Below, piece by piece: positions 31,511 through 40,470 of a stretch of DNA of 64,000 nt (position 1 is the stretch's first letter; every line of letters begins with the position of its first letter). The stretch comes from an uncultured bacterium. GTDB lineage: Bacteria; Bacteroidota; Ignavibacteria; UBA10030; BY39. The stretch covers positions 62,001 to 126,000 of the forward strand of contig CALCJK010000003.1 of assembly GCA_937967455.1 (NCBI GenBank), written 5' to 3'. The notes under the pieces are model-generated. The model was not told where the DNA came from. It did no database searches and saw nothing but the letters and a program-made list of their open reading frames with translations. The translations under genes and the position numbers were made by a program.

Positions 31511-32197
31511 ATGGATAATTTAAATTTTCAATCAGCTGGGTATATGAGTAAAAAAGAGGTGGAATTAAGAAGAATTTTTCTCGAACAGGTGAATTATATT
31601 CCAGCGGGTGAGAGGATTAAAAGATGTATTCAGTGCGGCACCTGTACTGGATCTTGTCCTGTAAGTTATGCTATGGATATTTCACCACGCCAATTGATTG
31701 CACTTTTTCGTGCGGGGGAGATGGAAACAATTATGAAAAGTCGTACAATCTGGATTTGCGCATCTTGTTATGCATGTACAACCAGATGTCCTTCTGGTAT
31801 TAAGATTACGGATATTATATATGCACTTAAAAGGACTGCTATGGAGAAAAATTATATATCTCAAGCAAATCAAGTGCAGATACTGGCAAATCTTTTTGTT
31901 AATAATTTAATGAAATATGGGAGATTACATGAGGGAACCCTAATAAGAAATTATTATCTTAAAACCAGTTTATGGAAATTATTTAAACTTATTCCATTAG
32001 CTAAGAAATTGTATCAAACGAAGAGATTATCTTTATTTCCTAAGCGAATAAATGCATATCATTCACTATCAAAAATAATCAAGAAAGCTCAGGAAATTGA
32101 TCTAAGAATAACTGCCCCGCCGTTAGAATATTCTCCTGAATATGTAGGTTATAGAACATTGGGTGAAATGAAACTCGAACAAAGGAAAGGTGAATAA
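31511..32197 (+). CDS. hdrC: Heterodisulfide reductase subunit C-like (HdrC), two [4Fe-4S]
   Basis: RIKRCIQCGTCTGSCPVSYAMDISPRQLIALFRAG, WICASCYACTTRCPSGIKITD. Confidence 0.88.
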   Translation: MDNLNFQSAGYMSKKEVELRRIFLEQVNYIPAGERIKRCIQCGTCTGSCPVSYAMDISPRQLIALFRAGEMETIMKSRTIWICASCYACTTRCPSGIKITDIIYALKRTAMEKNYISQANQVQILANLFVNNLMKYGRLHEGTLIRNYYLKTSLWKLFKLIPLAKKLYQTKRLSLFPKRINAYHSLSKIIKKAQEIDLRITAPPLEYSPEYVGYRTLGEMKLEQRKGE

Positions 32198-33079
32198 ATG
32201 AAATACGCATACTATCCAGGATGTAGCCTGGAAAAAACACAAAGAGGATATGATCAATCTGTTAGAGAAATTTTTAAAATTCTTGGACAGGAGTTGATTG
32301 AAATCGAAGATTGGAATTGTTGTGGTGCTACAATGTATATGTCGGTAAAGGAGACTGTATCATTGGCTGTATCTGCACGTAATCTTGCTATAGCCGAAAA
32401 GATGGGACTTGATATTGTGGCTCCTTGTAGTTCCTGTTTTACTGTATTGGCAAAAACCAATCGAATATTAAATCAAGTACCAGAAATGCATCAAAATGTT
32501 AATGAAGCACTTTCAGAAAGCGGATTGAGCTATAGTGGTAAAACCCGTGTTCGTCATCCTCTTGATATTTTAGTTAACGATATCGGAATTGAATCGATAA
32601 TTCATAAAACCAAACGTAGCTTAAATGGACTTAAAGTTGCTCCATATTATGGCTGTCAGATAGTAAGACCTGAAAAAGGGTTTGATGATCGCGAGAATCC
32701 AGTACTAATGGATAAGTTATTTAATAAATGTGGTGCTGAAATAGTGTATTATCCTATGAAAGTAAGATGTTGTGGTGGAATGTTAATGACTACATTTGAA
32801 GATACGGCATTAAAGTTAAATAAAGAACTATTGGAGTGTGCTCAGAAACATCAAGCTGACATAATTGTGACAACCTGTCCTTTGTGTCACATGAATTTAG
32901 AAGGATATCAGGATCGAATTAATGAAATATATAATACTAAATTTAATATGCCAATTTTGTATTTCACACAATTGCTTGGTATCGTGCTGGGTCTACCAGA
33001 ATCAAGCTTAGGTTTAGATTCTAGTTTTATCCCAATGCCTCAAAAATTAAAATCCATAATGGAGGTTCAATATGTATAA
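32198..33079 (+). CDS. hdrB: Heterodisulfide reductase subunit B-like (HdrB), two CCG domains
   Basis: YYPGCSLEK...WNCCGATMYMS...APCSSCF and YYGCQIV...VRCCGGMLMTTFE...TTCPLCHMNLEG. Confidence 0.9.
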   Translation: MKYAYYPGCSLEKTQRGYDQSVREIFKILGQELIEIEDWNCCGATMYMSVKETVSLAVSARNLAIAEKMGLDIVAPCSSCFTVLAKTNRILNQVPEMHQNVNEALSESGLSYSGKTRVRHPLDILVNDIGIESIIHKTKRSLNGLKVAPYYGCQIVRPEKGFDDRENPVLMDKLFNKCGAEIVYYPMKVRCCGGMLMTTFEDTALKLNKELLECAQKHQADIIVTTCPLCHMNLEGYQDRINEIYNTKFNMPILYFTQLLGIVLGLPESSLGLDSSFIPMPQKLKSIMEVQYV

Positions 33080-33944
33080 AGAGAAAACAGAAGGTAACGG
33101 TCAAGTAAAAATTGGTGTTTATATTTGTCATTGCGGTGTAAATATTGCAGCTACTGTAAATGTAGTTGCTGTTCGGGAGTTTATATCTAAGCAGCCTAAT
33201 GTTATCATAGCTCGCGATTATAAATTTATGTGTTCTGACCCCGGCCAGGATTTGATTAAACAAGATATTAAAAATTTGGGTATAAATAGGGTTGTTGTAG
33301 CTGCATGCTCTCCATTAATGCATGAACTTACTTTTAGGGTTGCTGCAGAAACAGCTGGACTTAATAGATATCTCGTACAAATTGCCAATATTAGAGAACA
33401 TTGTTCATGGGTGCATGACGATAGAGATGCGGCCACAGAAAAAGCAAAAGCATTGGTTAACGCCGCTGTGAAGCGAGTTGCACTTCATAAAGAACTTCAA
33501 ATTACAAAGCAACCTTTAAATAAAAATACATTAATAGTTGGTGGTGGAATTGCAGGAATTCAAGCCGCTCTTGAGATTGCTAATGCTGGATATCATGTTT
33601 ATCTTGTAGAAAGGGAGCCTTCAATTGGTGGTAAAATGGGCCTGTTTGATAAAACATTTCCCACACTCGACTGTGCCGCTTGTATCTTAACTCCAAAGAT
33701 GGTATCTGTTGGTCACCGTAAAGATATTACTCTTTTAACCTACTCTGAAATTGAGGGTGTATCTGGTTATATTGGGAATTTTAAAGTAAAAGTTCGTAAA
33801 AAAGCTAGATATGTAGATACAGAAAAATGTACCGGTTGCGGACAGTGCTGGAGTAACTGCCCTGCTACTAGAATTCCGACAGGTCGAGCAATATATTTTG
33901 GTGATAAATTAGTAAATGAAATTTCTACAAAACCAAAAGAATAA
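33072..33944 (+). CDS. N-terminal half of HdrA (N-domain, first half of FAD domain, first [4Fe-4S] motif of inserted ferredoxin)
   Basis: IGVYICHCGVNIAATVNV, LIVGGGIAGIQAALEIANAGYHVYLVEREPSIGGKMGLFDKTFPTLDCAACILTPKM, KVKVRKKARYVDTEKCTGCGQCWSNCPATRIPTGRAIYF, then stop at 290 aa. Confidence 0.85.
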   Translation: MYKEKTEGNGQVKIGVYICHCGVNIAATVNVVAVREFISKQPNVIIARDYKFMCSDPGQDLIKQDIKNLGINRVVVAACSPLMHELTFRVAAETAGLNRYLVQIANIREHCSWVHDDRDAATEKAKALVNAAVKRVALHKELQITKQPLNKNTLIVGGGIAGIQAALEIANAGYHVYLVEREPSIGGKMGLFDKTFPTLDCAACILTPKMVSVGHRKDITLLTYSEIEGVSGYIGNFKVKVRKKARYVDTEKCTGCGQCWSNCPATRIPTGRAIYFGDKLVNEISTKPKE

Positions 33945-33946
33945 AA

Positions 33947-34339
33947 ATGCTTCTTTCAGAAATTGTTAAAATACTATCTTGTTATGTGTTTGCTTGTGAT
34001 AATCGTTTAGATATCGATATAAAATTTGGATGTGCATCTGATCTTATGAGTGATGTGCTTGCCTTTTCACAACCTGATGCTGTATTATTAACAGGGCTTG
34101 TTAACTCTCAGACAATTCATACTGCATACATATCAGAAATAAGGGCAATTGTATTTGTTAGAGGTAAAAAGCCTACAGAAGATATTGTTCAATTAGCTGA
34201 AAGTAAATCTATACCTTTACTCTGTACAAACTATTCAATGTATGAAGCGTGTGGGTTGTTGTATAAAGCTGGTTTGGAATCAACTATGGAATTTGTTCCA
34301 CCAAATTCATCAAAAAAGTCATTTAATAGTTCTTTTTAA
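33947..34339 (+). CDS. DRTGG-domain protein (copy 1)
   Basis: KFGCASDLMSDVLAFSQPDAVLLTGLVNSQTIHTA...IVFVRGKKPTEDIVQLAESKSIPLL. Confidence 0.75.
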   Translation: MLLSEIVKILSCYVFACDNRLDIDIKFGCASDLMSDVLAFSQPDAVLLTGLVNSQTIHTAYISEIRAIVFVRGKKPTEDIVQLAESKSIPLLCTNYSMYEACGLLYKAGLESTMEFVPPNSSKKSFNSSF

Positions 34340-34764
34340 TGAATGAGTTTTTTTCACAAACCTATGAAATAAAAGGTAAAGATTTTCAAAATGCAGGAAA
34401 AGTTTCAACAGGTATCAAAACTTTATTAAAACAATTGGGCATAAAACCGGAAATAATCAGAAAAGTTGCTATTGCATGTTATGAAGCTGAAATGAATATA
34501 GTTATGTATGCAAAAACAGGAACAATGAAATTGGATATAGATACAAAAAAAATAAAAATTACTGTCTTAGATCAAGGTCCTGGTATTCAAGATATAGATC
34601 TTGCAATGAAAGAAGGGTACTCAACTGCAACACCAGAAATGCGAGAAATGGGTTTTGGTGCTGGAATGGGTCTGCCTAATATTAAAAAGAATTCTGATGA
34701 ATTTAAAATTGAGTCTTCTATTGGTGAAGGAACAAAACTTGAAATTACAATATTTATTAACTGA
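34339..34764 (+). CDS. RsbW/anti-sigma-type HATPase
   Basis: RKVAIACYEAEMNIVMYAKTG, ITVLDQGPGIQDIDLAMKEGYSTATPEMREMGFGAGMGLPNIKKNSDEF. Confidence 0.82.
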   Translation: MNEFFSQTYEIKGKDFQNAGKVSTGIKTLLKQLGIKPEIIRKVAIACYEAEMNIVMYAKTGTMKLDIDTKKIKITVLDQGPGIQDIDLAMKEGYSTATPEMREMGFGAGMGLPNIKKNSDEFKIESSIGEGTKLEITIFIN

Positions 34765-34766
34765 GA

Positions 34767-36092
34767 ATGCAGAACGATTTTAGATCAATAAAAATTGATA
34801 GCGAAAAATGCCAAGGACGAATGGCATGTATGCGTATTTGTCCAACGCAGGCAATAAGAGTTAAAAATCGTAAAGCTATCCTGATAAATGAAAAATGCAT
34901 TGACTGTGGGATGTGTGTAAGAGTTTGTCCAAATAATGCAGTGATTCCAAAAACAAGTTCGTTTAGTGATTTTTCAAAATTCAAATACACAATTGCATTA
35001 CCTTCACCTGTTTTATATTCACAATTTAAAGTTGAAATTACTCCAAGTTTGATATTAAATGCTTTTAAGAAAATTGGTTTTGATGATGCATATGATGTAG
35101 CTTGCGCTTCTGAAGCCGTGAGTATTGCAATTCAAGAATTTTTAGATACCAATTTTACACATCAACCTTATATATCTCCTTTTTGTCCAGTGATTGTGAG
35201 ATTAGTTCAAATAAGATACCCAAACTTGCTGGAACAACTAATCCCAATCGATTCACCAATGGAAATTGCTGCACGTGAAGCTAAAAATCTAAAAATGAAA
35301 GAAACAGGTTTGAGTGCAAAAGATATTGGTGTTATATATATAACTCCCTGCCCAGCAAAGATGATTGCAATTAAAAATCCTCCGAGGAAAAAATATTCTT
35401 TTGTGGATGGAGCAATTTCTATTGCTGAAATATATCCAAATTTAATTCAAGCACTGACCAAATCAAATGATGATGGATCCAAGAGTGAAATTAAAGGAAT
35501 TGGATTAGGTTGGCCAATGTTAGGTGGACAAGTATCAACACTTAAAGCTCACGATACGATTGCAATTGCAGGTATCTTAGAAGTAATCAGAATTTTTGAA
35601 GAGATTGAAAATGGAAAACTTAAAAACATTAAATATATTGAATGTCATTCCTGCAATACTGCATGTGTAGGTGGATCTTTAAATATTGAAAATCCTTATA
35701 TCGCAAGAAATCGTGTCATAAAAATGTTAGAAAAATATGGTAACACACCATGCCAGGATAGAAATTATATAAAAAACTTAATACAAAAGAATTTCTTTTC
35801 GTTACCGGGTAAGATTCCACCAACACCAATAGCTCCAATTGATAGTGATATATCACAAGCCTTGAAAAAAATACAGGAAAAAGCAAATATATATGAAAAG
35901 TTGCCGAAAATTGACTGCGGTGCTTGTGGCTCCCCTGACTGCAATACATTTTCTGAAGATGTGATTACAAACAACGCTGAGCTTGATGATTGTGTTTTTA
36001 TTGCACTGAAAAAATTTGATAATGCAACAGTAAAATCATCGGATATCATAAAAAAACACTTAAATAAAATTTATAAAAATTTTGATAACTGA
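34767..36092 (+). CDS. [FeFe]-hydrogenase-like large subunit, sensory (HsfB-type) with N-terminal 2[4Fe-4S] and C-terminal four-Cys Fe-S domain
   Basis: CQGRMACMRICPTQAI/CIDCGMCVRVCPNNAV ferredoxin; degenerate H-cluster loops SPFCPVIVRL, TPCPAKMIAI, IECHSCNTACVGGSLNIENPYIARNR; C-term KIDCGACGSPDCNTFSEDV. Confidence 0.82.
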   Translation: MQNDFRSIKIDSEKCQGRMACMRICPTQAIRVKNRKAILINEKCIDCGMCVRVCPNNAVIPKTSSFSDFSKFKYTIALPSPVLYSQFKVEITPSLILNAFKKIGFDDAYDVACASEAVSIAIQEFLDTNFTHQPYISPFCPVIVRLVQIRYPNLLEQLIPIDSPMEIAAREAKNLKMKETGLSAKDIGVIYITPCPAKMIAIKNPPRKKYSFVDGAISIAEIYPNLIQALTKSNDDGSKSEIKGIGLGWPMLGGQVSTLKAHDTIAIAGILEVIRIFEEIENGKLKNIKYIECHSCNTACVGGSLNIENPYIARNRVIKMLEKYGNTPCQDRNYIKNLIQKNFFSLPGKIPPTPIAPIDSDISQALKKIQEKANIYEKLPKIDCGACGSPDCNTFSEDVITNNAELDDCVFIALKKFDNATVKSSDIIKKHLNKIYKNFDN

Positions 36093-36097
36093 AAATA

Positions 36098-36442
36098 ATG
36101 AAATTAGCAGAAATTATTAAAATATTAAATCTGAACGTCATAACTGGTGAAAATGATTTAGACAAAGAAGTAAATGGTGGTTATGCGAGCGATTTATTAA
36201 GTGATGTAATTGCTAATGCCCAAAATGGTCAATTATGGATTACTATGCAGACTCATGTAAATATTGTTGCTGTAGCTGTTCTAAAAGAACTCTTAGCAAT
36301 AATTATTGTAAATGGAAGAAACCCTGCTGATGATACTATACAGAAAGCAAAAGAGCAGGGGGTGGTAATTTTATCTAGCAATTTATCCGCATTTAAGTTA
36401 TGCGGAAAATTATATGAATTAGGTATTGGCAAAGATGTTTAA
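36098..36442 (+). CDS. DRTGG-domain protein (copy 2)
   Basis: NGGYASDLLSDVIANAQNGQLWITMQTHVNIVAVAVLKELLAIIIVNGRNPADDTIQKAKEQGVVILSSNLSAFKLCGKLY; paralog of 33947 ORF. Confidence 0.78.
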   Translation: MKLAEIIKILNLNVITGENDLDKEVNGGYASDLLSDVIANAQNGQLWITMQTHVNIVAVAVLKELLAIIIVNGRNPADDTIQKAKEQGVVILSSNLSAFKLCGKLYELGIGKDV

Positions 36443-37179
36443 TGGCTAAAGTATACAAGGCAGATTTGCATATTCATACATGCTTGTCGCCTTGTGGTGA
36501 CTTAAAAATGTCACCAAAAAATATCATAGAGCAAGTTCTTAAAAATAATATTGATATTATAGCAATATGCGATCATAATTCCGCTAAGAATGTATCAGCT
36601 GTAATTAAAGCAGCTCAAAATAAAAATGTGTACGTTATTCCAGGCATGGAAATATCAAGCAGTGAAGAAGTTCATATATTGGCGCTCTTTGAAAATATAG
36701 AATCTGCGATTGAAATGGAAAAGCTTGTTTATGAAAATCTTCAAGGTTTCAATGATCCAGATTTGTTCGGTATGCAGATAATTGCAAACGAGTTTGATGA
36801 GGTTGAAGGTTTTGAAGAAAAATTACTTATCGGTGCAGTTAGTTTAAGTATCGATCAAGTAGTAGATTTTATACATCAGCTGAATGGTTTAGCTATCGCA
36901 AGCCATATCGACAAACAAAATTATAGTGTAATAAGCCAGCTGGGTTTTGTACCAGAAAATATTAAATTTGATGCACTTGAAATCTCAACAAACATTGATT
37001 TAACAAATGCTAAGAACATGTTTAATGAATATAGTAAAATACCGTTTTTAACAAATTCTGATGCACATTTTATTGAAGAAGTTGGCAAAGTTACAAATAA
37101 TTTTTTGCTTGAATATCCATCATTCAATGAGATACGAAAAGCTTTAAAAAATGAAGATAGAAGAAAAATAGTAATTTAA
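36442..37179 (+). CDS. PHP-domain phosphoesterase-like protein
   Basis: ADLHIHTCLSPCGDLKMSPKNI, AICDHNSAKN, PGMEISSSEEVHILALF, LTNSDAHFIEEVG. Confidence 0.85.
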   Translation: MAKVYKADLHIHTCLSPCGDLKMSPKNIIEQVLKNNIDIIAICDHNSAKNVSAVIKAAQNKNVYVIPGMEISSSEEVHILALFENIESAIEMEKLVYENLQGFNDPDLFGMQIIANEFDEVEGFEEKLLIGAVSLSIDQVVDFIHQLNGLAIASHIDKQNYSVISQLGFVPENIKFDALEISTNIDLTNAKNMFNEYSKIPFLTNSDAHFIEEVGKVTNNFLLEYPSFNEIRKALKNEDRRKIVI

Positions 37180-37194
37180 TGAGGGTCTTTAAAA

Positions 37195-37749
37195 TTGGAA
37201 GATTTATCTTTGCATATACTGGATATAGTTGAGAATTCTATTAAGGCCAATGCAAAAAATATTGAGATTAAAATTTTGATTGATAAGAAAAATGATATCA
37301 TTAAGGTTACAATTAAAGATGATGGAAAAGGAATGACTGAAGATGAATTAAAAATAGCTTTTGATCCATTCTACACAAGTGGTAAAAATAAAAAAACAGG
37401 TTTAGGATTATCACTTCTAAGAGATTCAGCATTAAAGGCTGAAGGTAATGTAGATATTGTTTCTGAAATAAATAAAGGAACGGAAATTCAAGCATATTTT
37501 AAAATAAGTCATCCAGATATGATACCATTGGGTGATCTTAGTAAAACAATGTTAGTAATGGTTGCTGCAAATCGGGATAAGCAATTTAGATTAAGTCACA
37601 TATACAATGGATTGGAATTTAATTTTGATACAGCAGAATTCAAGGCACACAAAACGGACATTGTATCATATTTAAAACAGATAAAAGATAAACTTGAAGA
37701 GTATAAAAACTTTTTAGAAATAATAAAAGGAGATTTATATGGAATATAG
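37195..37749 (+). CDS. HATPase (histidine-kinase-like ATPase domain) without phosphoacceptor domain
   Basis: LHILDIVENSIKANAKNIEI N-box, VTIKDDGKGMTEDEL, KTGLGLSLLRDSALKAEG; TTG start. Confidence 0.8.
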   Translation: MEDLSLHILDIVENSIKANAKNIEIKILIDKKNDIIKVTIKDDGKGMTEDELKIAFDPFYTSGKNKKTGLGLSLLRDSALKAEGNVDIVSEINKGTEIQAYFKISHPDMIPLGDLSKTMLVMVAANRDKQFRLSHIYNGLEFNFDTAEFKAHKTDIVSYLKQIKDKLEEYKNFLEIIKGDLYGI

Positions 37750-38206
37750 TGCAATTGAAGTAGCTAAAAAAGTATCTAATCGTTGGGGAAACAAACCTGA
37801 AAACATTATTGAAATGATGCACGATATACAGACAGAATTAAATTATCTCCCCAAAGATGTACTTTATGAAATTTCCAAGTATGCAAATGTTCCAATAAGT
37901 AAAATTTTTAATATCGCTACTTTTTACAATGCATTTAGTTTAAAGCCTAAAGGAAAATATAAGATTTGTGTTTGTATGGGCACTCCTTGTCATGCCCTGG
38001 GTGCACCCAGGATAGTGAGCGCTCTTGAAAGGGAACTGGATATTAAATGTGGTGAAACAACCAAAGATATGAAATTTAGTGTAGAGATTACTGGTTGTGT
38101 TGGTACTTGTGGACTTGCCCCAGTAGTTGTTATTAATGAGGATCTTTATGGACCTGTCCAAGTATCGAGTGTACCCAAATTAATCAAAAAATATGATTCA
38201 AAATAA
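37739..38206 (+). CDS. NuoE/HydC-like thioredoxin-fold [2Fe-2S] subunit
   Basis: DIQTELNYLPKDVLYEISKYANVPISKIFNIATFYNAF, CMGTPCHALGA, GCVGTCGLAPVVVIN. Confidence 0.9.
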   Translation: MEYSAIEVAKKVSNRWGNKPENIIEMMHDIQTELNYLPKDVLYEISKYANVPISKIFNIATFYNAFSLKPKGKYKICVCMGTPCHALGAPRIVSALERELDIKCGETTKDMKFSVEITGCVGTCGLAPVVVINEDLYGPVQVSSVPKLIKKYDSK

Positions 38207-38220
38207 AAGGAGAATATAAA

Positions 38221-38604
38221 ATGGGAAAGTTAAAAATAGAAGATCTTGACAAAATTGCTGAGAGTGCTCGTAAGAAAATCAGTCTAAGAGAAGGTGCGGG
38301 AAAAGTAAAAATAACAGTTCATATGGGTACCTGTGGTATCGCAGCAGGTGCAAGAAATATAATGGCAACATTTTTAAATGAAATTGAAATGCATAATGCA
38401 AAAGACATTATTGTTGTTACCTCAGGATGTGCTGGTTTATGCAGTAAGGAACCTATGGCAACTATAGAATATGAGAATCAAGCTCCTGTTAAATATATCG
38501 AATTAAATGAAGAAAAAGCTAAAAAGATATTCGATGAGCATGTATTACATGGTAAGATCGTACCTGAATATGCTCTTTCGATAGGAAGTGAAAGAATTCA
38601 ATAA
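38221..38604 (+). CDS. (2Fe-2S) ferredoxin domain protein (HydD/TM1420-like)
   Basis: ITVHMGTCGIAAGARNIM...VVTSGCAGLCSKEPMATIEY, located between NuoE and NuoF. Confidence 0.8.
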   Translation: MGKLKIEDLDKIAESARKKISLREGAGKVKITVHMGTCGIAAGARNIMATFLNEIEMHNAKDIIVVTSGCAGLCSKEPMATIEYENQAPVKYIELNEEKAKKIFDEHVLHGKIVPEYALSIGSERIQ

Positions 38605-38622
38605 TCTATAGGAGAATTCAAA

Positions 38623-40455
38623 ATGAAAAATTACAGATTACAGCTTATGGTATGTGCTGGAACTGCCTGTGTATCAAACCACTCTCTAGAAATAAAGGAA
38701 GCATTAGAAAAAGAAATTCAAAACCATCACATTGAAAATGAAGCACAGGTAGTTCAAACTGGTTGTAATGGATTTTGTGGTGCAGGACCTATACTTGTTG
38801 TCCAACCAGATGGTATATTCTATCAGCTTCTAAAGGTAACAGATGTAAAATTAATTGTTGAAGAACATCTTATAAAAGGTAGACCTGTTAAAAAGCTTTT
38901 ATATACACCACCAGAAGAAAAAACACCTATTCCAAAATTATCCGACATACCATTCTTTGCTGAGCAGACCCTCATTGCATTAAGAAACAGAGGTTTAATA
39001 GACCCTGAAAGCATTGATGATTATATTGCACGTGGTGGCTACAAAGCACTAGCAAAGGTATTAACATCTATGACTCCTGATGAAGTATTGAATGAAATTA
39101 AAATTTCAGGTTTAAGAGGTAGAGGGGGTGGTGGATTTCCAACAGGTGTAAAATGGGAAACTTGTAAAAAAGCACATGGAGATGAAAAATATGTAATTTG
39201 CAATGCAGATGAAGGAGACCCAGGAGCTTTTATGGATAGATCAATTATTGAAGGAGATCCTCATTCTGTTATTGAAGGTATGATTATTGGAGCATATGCA
39301 ATAGAAAATGTTAAACAAGGATATATATATGTAAGAATGGAATATCCACTTGCTATCAAGAGATTCCAAATAGCAATAAATCAAGCAAGAGAATATGGTT
39401 TATTGGGTAAAAATATATTTGATAAAGGATTTGACTTCGATATTGAAATACGACGCGGTGCAGGTGCATTTGTATGTGGTGAGTCAACTGCTTTAATGGC
39501 ATCAATAGAAGGGAAACCAGGCGAACCAAGAGCAAAATACATACACACTGTCGAGAAAGGTCTTTGGGATAAGCCTACCTGTTTGAACAATGTCGAAACT
39601 TGGGCAAATGTTCCTCAGATAATATTGAGAGGTGGAAAATGGTTTGCTAGTATTGGCACAGGTGATGTTTCTGAAGATCCATGGGGTGGAAGCAAAGGAA
39701 CTAAAGTTTTTTCATTAGCAGGTAAAGTGAATAACACTGGTTTAGTGGAAGTTCCAATGGGAATTACACTTAGAGATATTATATTTAGAATTGGTGGTGG
39801 GATTCGTGATGGCAAGAAGTTTAAAGCAGTACAAACGGGTGGTCCTTCAGGTGGTTTCATACCTGAAAGCTTAATTGATCTGCCAGTCGATTATGAGGAA
39901 CTTACAAAAGTTGGTTCAATGATGGGTTCAGGTGGAATGGTAGTTACTGACGAAGAAAACTGCATTGTTGATATGGCAAAATATTTCCTCGCTTTTACTC
40001 AGGCTGAATCATGTGGAAAATGTATACCATGTAGAGAAGGAACAAAGAGGATGTTAGATATTCTAGAAAAAATAACTGCAGGACATGGTACTGAAGAAGA
40101 TCTCATCTTGTTAGAAGAATTGTCGAATGCTGTTGTGGAATCTTCTTTATGTGCACTTGGTGGTTCAGCTCCAAATCCAGTACTTACTTCTCTAAAGTAT
40201 TTTAGAGATGAATATGAGGCACACGTAAAAGGTAAAACGTGTCCAGCTCATATATGCAGACAATTGAATGTATATAAAATTGATGAAAAAGTATGCCTTG
40301 AAATCGGGCACGGTTGCGACGTGTGTAAAAAGTATTGCCCCGACGGAGCAATTATTGGTGAAAGAAAAAAAGTCCATTACATAGATCCGGCAAAATGTGG
40401 TAAATGTGGCGCCTGCTATGATGTATGTAATTTTAATGCAATTTATATAGAATAA
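38623..40455 (+). CDS. NuoF/HydB-like NAD(H):FMN subunit with N-terminal [2Fe-2S] and C-terminal 2[4Fe-4S] domains
   Basis: CAGTAC...GCNGFCGAGP; GLRGRGGGGFPTGVKWE, CNADEGDPGAFMDR, GAGAYVCGE-like GAGAFVCGESTALMASIEG, ESCGKCIPCREGT; C-term CDVCKKYCPDGAI, CGKCGACYDVCNFNAI. Confidence 0.92.
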   Translation: MKNYRLQLMVCAGTACVSNHSLEIKEALEKEIQNHHIENEAQVVQTGCNGFCGAGPILVVQPDGIFYQLLKVTDVKLIVEEHLIKGRPVKKLLYTPPEEKTPIPKLSDIPFFAEQTLIALRNRGLIDPESIDDYIARGGYKALAKVLTSMTPDEVLNEIKISGLRGRGGGGFPTGVKWETCKKAHGDEKYVICNADEGDPGAFMDRSIIEGDPHSVIEGMIIGAYAIENVKQGYIYVRMEYPLAIKRFQIAINQAREYGLLGKNIFDKGFDFDIEIRRGAGAFVCGESTALMASIEGKPGEPRAKYIHTVEKGLWDKPTCLNNVETWANVPQIILRGGKWFASIGTGDVSEDPWGGSKGTKVFSLAGKVNNTGLVEVPMGITLRDIIFRIGGGIRDGKKFKAVQTGGPSGGFIPESLIDLPVDYEELTKVGSMMGSGGMVVTDEENCIVDMAKYFLAFTQAESCGKCIPCREGTKRMLDILEKITAGHGTEEDLILLEELSNAVVESSLCALGGSAPNPVLTSLKYFRDEYEAHVKGKTCPAHICRQLNVYKIDEKVCLEIGHGCDVCKKYCPDGAIIGERKKVHYIDPAKCGKCGACYDVCNFNAIYIE

Positions 40456-40470
40456 TCAAAGGAGAAAAAA

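Noticed and set aside
33072-33944. HdrA truncated by frameshift or assembly error
   Set aside because: The sequence after the stop immediately starts a different gene (DRTGG) in tight operon spacing, and the missing half is found intact as a fusion 6.5 kb downstream.
34767-36092. Catalytic [FeFe] hydrogenase HydA
   Set aside because: The TSCCP and ExMACxGGCxxGGGQP motifs are degenerate and the proton-relay Cys is absent, fitting a sensory homolog better.
39615-39860. Antisense ORFs such as 39615-39860, 41673-42056, 43605-43946, 54256-54654, 29969-30295
   Set aside because: They lie entirely opposite well-supported conserved CDSs and have the composition expected of antisense shadow ORFs.
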